Below are positions 57,201 through 64,000 of a DNA stretch of 64,000 bases, piece after piece. The stretch is taken from the NCBI RefSeq assembly GCF_024868665.1, contig NC_079890.1, positions 9,399,105 through 9,463,104 of the forward strand, written 5' to 3'. A program made the position numbers and the translations under genes. The notes beneath the pieces are model-generated. The model did no database searches and was not told the DNA's origin. It was given only the letters and a program-made list of their open reading frames with translations. Each line of letters starts with the position of its first letter. Position 1 is the first letter of the stretch. The stretch comes from Triplophysa rosa (Eukaryota; Chordata; Actinopteri; Cypriniformes; Nemacheilidae).

Positions 57201-58515
57201 AGACACATTACAAGCTTCATTGACCCAGGATCCTGGACTGAAAAAACAGGAAGAGACCTTGAGGTATGTTTTAAATGATGGAATTGTGTCAAGCAAATGT
57301 ATGTATATAACTAAACATGTTTATTACACTGTGCTCTGGAATACTTGATTCTGATTGGCCAGTTGCAACATTCCAAGGTTTGATATTCCCAGATAACAAG
57401 CACACAAAACTAATAACACATGGTAACCCAGTCTTTATCACACTGTCAGGCTTTATTCTGAGATAACAACCTGCTGCCTGTACATCATCCCTTACCTAAA
57501 AATTGCAGTTGTTTTTTAAACTAACTGGATGCACTTTTCCTTTTCCAGTTTTTTCCTCAACAGTCCAGTGGGGATTCTTGTGGTGTCTACATGCTGATGG
57601 TAAGAATGTTTAATTTATCAAAGCTGTTAGATAAACCAAAGTAAAGTAAAACCAAAGTATTACAGTGTTATTTGTGTTTCACAGTATGCTCTCAGCATCT
57701 GCACATCATGTCCCTTAACATTCACAGAGGTAAGCTGGATTTTCACACAAGTATGTCATTGAACTACTGGTATGTGTACATTTTTTTGTGTGTTTGTGTG
57801 TTTTAGGAGGAGGTGCCATTGATTTGCCAGTGGTGGTAAATTAACCTCATGGAAAGATTTTGCCTAGAAGGGTATGATAGATTCTACAGATATAATTTCA
57901 GTATCTTGGCTGTATTAAGTTAGCTAAAGCAATTACATAGAGTTCATATACATTTACATATATTTTCAAAGGCATGGACAGAGGTTTGCATACTGGACCG
58001 AAGAAGCATCCCAACTCCTTCAGGGGATCGTTGAGCCTGTGTTTAGGGTGTCGAAATTCACCACCACCAAACTGTCACCCAGCAGAAGAGTTGTGGATGA
58101 CAAGGACATTGATAAGGTTAATGATTATACAGTAGTGGTTATACATGAAGCATTTGCATGACTGCTGAATAAATAGTATAACTGTTGTGCCATTTTACTA
58201 TGTAAGGAATAAATGACTATAGGCCATTTAATTAGTCAACCAATTAGAATGAAGCATAAACTTCATTTACTTCAATAGGTGCAGCAGCCAACCATTGTCC
58301 GAGACCTAAATACAGCGTGGTACTGGGTACAGAATCACAGACACTTATTCCGTGGGGAGGTGACAGAGCCTGCCTTTTTGCAGATAAACAGGGGTGATCA
58401 ACAAAATGCCATCAAGAACCTCTTGGGGGGTCAATTCTCTGAGGCGAAGGATGCCTTTTTGTTTATATTTCATTACCAAGAAGACATGTTCTACAAAGAG
58501 AAATGTAGTGTGTGA
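54293..58515 (+). CDS. Intron-rich integrase-Ulp1 protease gene, Ginger/KRBA2-like
   Basis: Sixteen exons, short introns: 54293-54364, 54434-54667, 54774-54851, 54942-55058, 55591-55867, 55989-56116, 56196-56315, 56407-56454, 56538-56618, 56728-56808, 56912-57000, 57203-57263, 57549-57599, 57685-57729, 57807-57871, 57972-58116, and a 3' exon 58279-58515. Domain order: C-x2-C end of an H2C2 zinc finger, DDx35E integrase, SH3-like C-terminal integrase domain, a linker, a Ulp1 Cys protease, and a C-terminal region. This architecture is that of Ginger transposons and of host genes derived from them. Two flaws exist: exon 56196 has no clean in-phase GT donor (AAT|GAGCGTATG), and an in-frame TAA at 57837-57839. 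The N-terminus is missing. Intact elsewhere. Could be a degraded transposon or an ageing domesticated gene. Confidence 0.75.
54434..55058 (+). CDS. Integrase core of the integrase-Ulp1 gene
   Basis: Across three exons: WEVLGLDLIGPLPET (first Asp), VLTMTDLYTKW, then RKIITDQGKEFVNK (second Asp), then SSAYHPQTNGQ and DERTNQNIKRTL (Glu). Thirty-five residues separate the second Asp from the Glu once the introns are removed, which is the DDx35E spacing of retroviral/Ty3-like integrases and Ginger transposases. Exon junctions fall within the core, so splicing is needed to build the active site. A preceding exon (54293-54364) supplies CHRCQLND, the second half of the zinc finger. The last donor (CAG|GTTCTC) is weak. 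Confidence 0.85.
56538..57729 (+). CDS. Ulp1-type cysteine protease domain of the same gene
   Basis: Across exons 56538-56618 to 57685-57729: HIMDLYVVPTWKNKN, then DEADHYLLCV (catalytic His), REILFLDSLCP (Asp), and PQQSSGDSCGVYMLM (Gln and nucleophile Cys in the G-D-S-C-G-V-Y loop), then YALSICTS. The full His-Asp-Gln-Cys set of the Ulp1/SENP (C48) fold is present in the expected order. In this context the enzyme might remove SUMO or ubiquitin-like tags, or trim the transposase itself; neither is shown by sequence. Confidence 0.85.
57972..58515 (+). CDS. Conserved C-terminal extension beyond the in-frame stop
   Basis: Exons 57972-58116 and 58279-58515 read RFAYWTEEASQLLQG, FRVSKFTTTKLSPSRRVVDD, then TAWYWVQNHRHLFRGEVTEP and AIKNLLGGQFS, to a TGA at 58513. 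The phases match exon 57807-57871 exactly (2 then 1), although that exon has a TAA ten codons in. The tail thus remains readable past a stop, as if the stop is recent, an error, or replaced a Trp/Cys codon. The fold is not recognised. Confidence 0.6.
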
Positions 58516-58670
58516 GTGTGTGTGCGCGCGTGTGTGAGTGAGTGTGTGTGCGTGCGTGCGAGAGAGCGTGAGAGAGAGTGCGTGTGCGTGCGAGAGTGTG
58601 CGTGAGTGTGTGAGTGAGCAAGCGAGCGAGCGTGTGTGAGTGAGTGAGTGAGTGAGTGAGTGAGGAATGG
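58516..58670 (+). repeat. GT/GAGT microsatellite
   Basis: Imperfect mix of GTGT, GTGC, GAGAGA and GAGTGAGT units directly after the stop codon. Open frames on the minus strand are translations of the repeat. Confidence 0.9.
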
Positions 58671-59147
58671 AACAAATGTATAAATAAATTGAAAGAATAT
58701 ATAAATAACTGTATTCTGTGTGTTTCTTAAATGCAGTTAAATATCTAGAACAGTTATGTAGAACCTATCTTTAGAAAATGAATAGAAAGAAAACACATCT
58801 GTATGCACATCTGTATTTTCCAAATTGTGTCTAGCAAATTTAAACAATTCAGTTTAATTTGACCATTTATTTAATTCAATGAAGTTAATTTGTGCCACAT
58901 ATTAACCAAAATTTAACCGAAATGGATCGGGTAGTTATTTTTTATGACCACCTTAAAACAAACATGCATTATAATTCAGCAACAATTTAACAAGCCAGGA
59001 AATATCGCAAAGCATTGTAAGAAACAAATTAAGAAAAAAGAAACTTATACAGATATAATAAATACATTTATTAATAAATGTAATACAAAATGTATAAAAT
59101 ATATATATATATTAAACTCCGAGTGTAAAACAACAGCAGTCACGGTA
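58671..59147. other. Intergenic, no feature seen
   Basis: AT-rich sequence with a short TA run near 59101-59111. Confidence 0.45.
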
Positions 59148-59380
59148 TAGCCTACATACCCGAAACTGCCGTAAAGTGTTTCGATTTATTTCAGACAGGA
59201 AGTGACGTCAGTTTCGCACATGCGCGGAACAAATCGTGTTTCCGGGACGGATCGGGTAGCCACATAGCCTACATACCCGAAACTGCCGTAAAGTGTTTCG
59301 ATTTATTTCAGACAGGAAGTGACGTCAGTTTCGCGCATGCGCGGAACAAATCGTGTTTCCGGGACGGATCAGGTATGTAT
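59148..59380. promoter_or_regulatory. Duplicated promoter-like unit with ETS-CRE and NRF1-like sites
   Basis: A 117-bp unit occurs twice in tandem (59148-59264, 59265-59380), differing by a few bases. Each holds ACAGGAAGTGACGTCA, an ETS site joined to a full CRE (TGACGTCA at 59203-59210 and about 59320-59327). The second copy also has the NRF1 consensus palindrome GCGCATGCGC at 59333-59342; the first has CACATGCGCGG. It is relatively CpG-rich in an AT-rich region. Such combinations are typical of TATA-less vertebrate promoters. No gene is visible just downstream before the DIRS insertion at 59883; it may drive a noncoding transcript or a gene beyond the DIRS element. Confidence 0.5.
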
Positions 59381-59882
59381 GCGTGTGGCGGGGAGCAAAT
59401 TACGGTTGTGGTGCATATCCTCAACCTACTGTACTGGAGTGTACATGGCCAGAGATTAACTATGCGACGTAATAACAAGCGTAACAACTTAAGTTATGAC
59501 AGACAGGTGCATTAACATCAGTAATGCTAACTTTACCTTCCATGCGTTTTCCTAGCATTTGCAACATGTTTGTAATGCCTTCACAAAGCGACGATGTCGT
59601 CTTAGGAGAGCACTGCTGATTTTATTGTCAAGGAATATAAGTATTATTGCTTATAAATTAAGTGTACCCTAGAAATGCATTGCTAGCCCACACCTACACT
59701 TGTGCACAATATTATTGAGAAGTGCTGACCAAATTATATATTGTATTAAAATAGGCTACTAAATTTAATTGTATTTCCATATGCCATCTATGCATTAATA
59801 CAGACTACAAAAATGTGAATGCATACGTTTTCAGTGAAGCATTGACATAATGCATGAAGTAATGTAATATGTTTTATTTACA

Positions 59883-60250
59883 GAAAACGTCTCCGGTTAC
59901 TGTCGTAACCTCGGTTCCCTGAGAGGAGGGAACGAGACATTGCGTGAAACGCTGGGGGAATCCCCTTCTCCAACCTTTACTGAATCCTTATTGAATAACG
60001 GCAGTGAAAATAAAATGTAACTGGCCAATGCCGGTCAAGACGGCGCTTAGGGGCGTGGCACCACCCCTATATAACTCGCCATCTGGACCGCATTCCTCAG
60101 AATCTTACGACTGAAACATACAGCGCGATGATCTGAGCACGCGAGCACGGCGGTTTACGCAATGTCTCGTACCCTCCTCTCAGGGAACCGAGGTTACGAC
60201 AGTAACCGGAGACGTTCCCTTTCGAGAGAGGTCTCTCTACATTGCGTGCA
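59883..60250 (-). repeat. DIRS terminal repeat with internal palindrome
   Basis: Carries GAACGAGACATTGCGT, TCCCTGAGAGGAGGGAACG and, about 265 bp later, the inverted TCTCAGGGAACCGAGGTTACGAC. A TATATAACTCGCC block (about 60069) could be a TATA-type promoter. Related sequence occurs at 31640-31720 and 42400-42440. Confidence 0.75.
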
Positions 60251-60839
60251 ACGCTAGGGGAACCGAATAAAATCACGCCGTGAGAGCAGCAAAGAGTGAA
60301 AACTAGTGCTCCCCGCATGATCAGGAGAAAAGGAGAAAAAACCTCCCCCTTCATCCACAGGGCGTAGCCTCGAGCACGAGTATCAAGCCCATTGGATACC
60401 GCGCAAGCGGGAGCCAATCCGATCGGTCCTAAGTTTGGGCAAAAATTTGCATACCACTAACTTTTTAGTGTGAACTGAGCTGTGATGCCGCGCTATGTTT
60501 AGAGCGGCAGGACATACAGCAAAGAAATGATGTTAAGGGCGATAGATAGCAGTGCACAGAATAGCTGGTTGCACCCGCCGGCTAAAAAAGGACACCTAGT
60601 AGCTCGACGAGTGGAATTGAACGGGGCGGAAACAAATACTGTTATTCCGCATCACCGTCTCAAGTCGCAATACATACTGATCCAAGCTATGCAGAAAGCG
60701 TCGTCTACGGGCTCATAGGCGTAGACGCTATGCCTCCCCCACCGCCTATACGACCTAGCTGAGCGCAGCATAGCTAAGCCGTTAGTCGCTACAGGCAGCT
60801 GTGGGTGGTGCCGAAACAGACAGCACTTGTGCCGCTAGA

Positions 60840-61977
60840 GAGGACACATCCAGCCTGTAAAATCTGGCGAAGGTATTCTGCGAAGACCAGCCCGCTGCTG
60901 CACAAATGTCCTGAACAGACACCCCTCTCGACCAAGCCCGTGAAGAAGCCACAGCTCTAGTAGATCTAGGCCCTAAGATCGATCGGGCAGTCCAAGCCTT
61001 GACTGGCGTATGCCAGCGCTATCGCGTCTGTTATCCAATGAGACAACCGCTGCTCTGAAACGGGACATCCCTTAGCTGGTCCACCGTAGCAAACGAACAG
61101 CTGGTCAGACTGTCTGAACGCGGCGGACTGCTCAATGTAAATCCTCAAAACTTGCACCGGGCACAGCGCGCGCTGAGCGTAATCCTGCAAGACTGGCGGC
61201 TCCGGGGAGAAAGCAGACAGGGATATAACTTGCGCTCTAAATGGTGTTGAGAGGCACATAACCCACTTTAGGTTTGAGCATGACGCTGCAGTCGTTAGGT
61301 CCGAACCGCATGCAGGCATCATCGATAGACAGCGCGTGTATGTCCCCTACACGCTTAGCAGACACAAGTGCAAGCAGTAGGACGTTTTTTAGGGAGAGCT
61401 ACCGCAGTCCCGATGATTGCAAGGGCTCGAACGGAGGAAGTGAAAGCGCCTTTAAAACCAAGGCTAGGTCCCAGGGCAGCACCGTAGGAGGGCGAGGGGG
61501 GTTTAGTCGTTTCGCACCCCGTAAAAAGCTCACCACCCAAGTATGCTTGCCTACCGAGTGACCGTCAATCGGAGGGTGAAAAGTGGCAATGGCAGCGACA
61601 TAAACTTTCAGTGTAGACGGCGAGCTGCTGGCGTCCAAGCGCTGCTGCAGAAAGGCTAGAATGTCAGATACGGGGCATAGCTCTGGATCGAGACCGTTTT
61701 CCTCGCACCATTTTACAAAAACCGCCCATTTAAAAGTGTAAAGGCGCCTCGTAGAGGAAGCTCGCGACTCTGTGATTGTATCCATGGCACGACTCGCTAA
61801 ATTCCCCAAGGCTCCCTGCCCCCGTGAACCCGCCACAAGTGCAGACGCCACAACTCGGGGTTGGGGTGCCAGATTGTGCCGCTCGCTTGGGTCAGCAGAT
61901 CCCTCCTCAGCGGAATCGGCCACGGAGGCACTGCCATCAGCTCCATTAGGTCTGGAAACCACGGCTGATTCGTCCAC
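60840..61977 (-). pseudogene. DIRS tyrosine recombinase, frameshifted
   Basis: Starts MDESAVVSRPNGADG, with a SAM-like core-binding region (RRLYTFKWAVFVKWCEENG, DILAFLQQRLD, STLKVYVAAI). It then shifts frame near 61400 into QDYAQRALCPVQVLRIYI and SEQRLSHWITDAIALAY. After a stop at 60966 the last part continues in a third frame: STRAVASSRAW, ICAAAGWSSQNTFARFY, where the final Tyr is the catalytic residue. The His-x-x-Arg box that should precede it is disrupted by the frameshift. The enzyme would integrate circular element DNA. Not functional here. Confidence 0.75.
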
Positions 61978-62057
61978 CTCGGGCGATCAGCGTAACGGCA
62001 GCTTTCTCTGTTCTGATTTTGCGTAGCACCAACGGTAAAATCTTCACTGGTGGAAAC

Positions 62058-63977
62058 TCATAGAGGCTGGTTCTCGGCCACGGGCTCGTGAGCGCGTCCC
62101 CCCCCCAGCGGCGAGCTCGACAGGGAGAAGAACAGAGGGCAATGCGTATTCTTCTCCGTCGCGAAAAGATCGACATCTGCTTTCCCGAACCGATCCCAGA
62201 TCAAGCTTACTGACTTAGGGTTCAACCTCCATTCCCCGTGATGGGGGCCGTCCCTCGACAGCATGTCCGCTCCGCAGTTCATCTGACCTGGCACATGCAT
62301 CGCCCTGATGGAGAGCAGGTGACGATCGGCCCAAAGGAGGAGTTGCACCGCCTGTTCGAAGAGGGCTCGTGAACGGACACCGCCCTGTCGATTTATGTAT
62401 GACACTACTGACGTGTTGTCCGTACGAATCAGTACATGTTGCGACTCGATCTGTGGGAGAAAGCACTTGAGGGCCAAGAAAACAGCTTTCAACTCTAAGC
62501 GGTTGATATGCCACTGTCTCTCCGACTCCAACCAGGAGCCCGAGGCGCCATCGCACAGGGCTCCCCATCCCGTCAGAGATGCGTCTGTCGTAACCACTTT
62601 CTGCCCTGTGATAGGACCCAACTGGACGCCGCGGCGATACATGTCGGGGTTGCGCCAAGGCTTCAGGGTGTTTAGACATCCGCGTGTTACCGCGACTCTC
62701 GCGTGCCCCGCTAACCAAGCATTTCTCGGCACGCGGGACCTCAGCCAGAGCTGGAGGGGACGCATGAACAACAAACCGAGGTGGCACACTGCGGTTGCTG
62801 ACGCCATCAGCCCCAGAAGCCTCTGAAACACTTTTAGCAAGACGAGACGTCCCAGACCGAAAAGGCTCAAGGTCGACGTGATACGTTGAACGCGCTCTGG
62901 GCTCAGATGAGCGCACATGGTGATCGAGTCTAAGCACACTCCCAAATACACGATCAACCGGCTGGGGAGAAGCACGCTCTTCTGTCTGTTCACACACAGC
63001 CCCAAGGCTTTCATGTGCGAAAGGAGCCTGCATACATGGGCATCGAGCATCTCTTGCGAGTGGGCCAAAACTAGCCAATCGTCCAAATAATTCAGAATGC
63101 GCATACCGCTCGCTCTCAGAGGGGATAAAGCCGCATCCACTATCTTTGTAAAAGTGCGCGGAGCTAACGCCAGCCCGAAGGTGAGCACCATGAACTGGTA
63201 CGCAGTGCCCTCGAATGCAAACCTCAGAAAGCGCCTGTGGCGAGGGGCTATTTGAACATGAAAATATGCATCTTTTAGATCCACTGAAATAAACCAGTGC
63301 CCGGGCCGAGTCTGCGAGAGGATCTGTTTTATCATCAACATTCTGAAAGCGCATTTGTACAGCACACGATTGATGGGTCTCAGGTCTAAAATTGGCCGGA
63401 AGCCCCTATTTCTCTTTAGAACAACAAAATAGCGGCTGTAGAAGCCGCTCTCGCTTGAGGGGACTACCTCTATCGCTTGCTTCGCGAGGAGGCTGTCGAT
63501 CTCCTGTCTCAACAGCGGTATATTCCGTAGGGAGACTACAGACGGGACCACGCCATTGAAGCGGTGCGGCCTGCGCCGAAACTGGAGCGTGTAGCCGTTC
63601 TCTACTATGTTCAGCACCCAGGGCGAGATACCCGGGATGGACTGCCATGCTGCCTTGCGAGCCTGCAAGGGACGCAACGTCTCATTCTGCACTCTCCGGG
63701 TTATCCCTCGCGAGGGAGAAACCGCCGGCGGCGTACGAGCGCCGCTCCGAGCTCCGCCGAGAGAGCTCTGACTCGCAGTAACCAGAGTATGAGACAGGAC
63801 ATAAGGCGGGATTGGTGCATCGCCGTAAAACCGGGGGTGCGACCAGCTTGGCACAGGATGAGACAACAGCAGCTCGCGGCACAGAGGCGGCGAGCTTGCA
63901 GCATTCATCAGAGGAGGAAGATGCTCTGATTGTGAAAATGTGTGCATTTTTATTACATTTGACACAACAACATCCAT
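62058..63977 (-). pseudogene. DIRS reverse transcriptase-RNase H
   Basis: A 639-codon frame holds RT blocks FRPILDLRPIN, FISVDLKDAYFHVQI, TFGLALAPRTFTK and the catalytic MRILNYLDDWLVLAH. RNase H follows with VVTTDASLTGWGAL, INRLELKAVFLALK, IRTDNTSVVSYINRQGG and VPGQMNCGADMLSR, then DRFGKADVDLFATEKN. The frame ends just after a run of nine C (62098-62106 on the plus strand), and the next frame continues with ALTSPWPRTSLYEFPP. The C run probably shifted the frame. The RT and RNase H catalytic residues look intact; upstream sequence continues beyond the window. Confidence 0.85.
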
Positions 63978-64000
63978 AACACAATCGTTCTCTGTGTCGC

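Larger units (their letters stand above)
59883..64000 (-). mobile_element. DIRS tyrosine-recombinase retrotransposon, 5' part outside window
   Basis: Minus-strand order is RT-RNase H (63977 to 62058), then tyrosine recombinase (61977 to about 60840), then a terminal repeat (60250 to 59883). This is the DIRS1-type order. The terminal repeat holds inverted copies of AACGTCTCCGGTTACTGTCG (59885 and about 60198). No short target duplication is expected for this group. The gag and the other terminal repeat lie beyond 64000. Frameshifts make this copy inactive. Confidence 0.85.

Noticed and set aside
58463..58675. Ser/His/Thr-rich minus-strand frame
   Set aside because: Translation of the GT/GAGT microsatellite.
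1..64000. tRNA or rRNA genes
   Set aside because: I looked for A/B-box-like and cloverleaf patterns by eye and saw no convincing candidate; a dedicated tRNA scan would be decisive.

Overview
This is eukaryotic, almost certainly teleost fish DNA. It has spliced vertebrate genes (ACADVL, a PLAC8-family gene, a single-exon class A receptor) buried in dense transposons. The short repeats are of types common in cyprinids, such as MITEs ending in TTAAAGGGATAGTT and CACTGTAAACCC, so I infer a carp- or minnow-like fish. There is no bacterial gene organisation, CRISPR array or rRNA.

Layout. 1-448: 3' tail of an L2-like LINE. 571-5361: a 4.8 kb TA-flanked element with very long, internally repetitive inverted arms, carrying a nested Harbinger element (3372-4509). 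5750-22519, plus strand: the last 12 coding exons of ACADVL (very-long-chain acyl-CoA dehydrogenase). This copy shows two lesions, a TG instead of AG splice acceptor before one exon and a 1-bp deletion in the next. One of its introns is about 9.8 kb and holds a composite DNA transposon and a decayed Ty3/gypsy element. 23079-24632: TTAA-target DNA elements. 25180-26807, minus strand: two candidate exons of an unidentified gene, separated by a MITE. 27968-28948, minus strand: an intact 326-aa odorant-receptor-131/GPR148-like receptor. 29374-32400: DNA-element and DIRS-type repeats. 34248-44551, plus strand: a three-coding-exon PLAC8/onzin-family gene whose introns hold solo LTRs, LINE and DIRS pieces and MITEs. 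45498-46569: an internally deleted LTR element. 47705-48854: a second TA-flanked element built almost wholly of alternating ACTAGT and GATATC repeats. 49724-51271: a Tc1 element rearranged into a 0.6 kb-arm snapback. 51740-52304: another solo LTR. 54293-58515, plus strand: an intron-rich gene joining a DDx35E integrase to a Ulp1-type cysteine protease and a conserved C-terminal region (Ginger/KRBA2-like). 59148-59380: a tandemly duplicated CpG-containing promoter-like unit. 59883-64000, minus strand: a DIRS retrotransposon running off the window.

The host genes (ACADVL: mitochondrial fatty-acid oxidation; the receptor; the PLAC8-like gene) have no evident shared pathway. The strongest unusual signals are the integrase-Ulp1 gene, the Tc1 snapback, the two long-arm TA elements with shared design, and the decay of ACADVL, which would fit loss of one duplicate in a polyploid cyprinid. 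All assignments come from reading the sequence; no database search was made.
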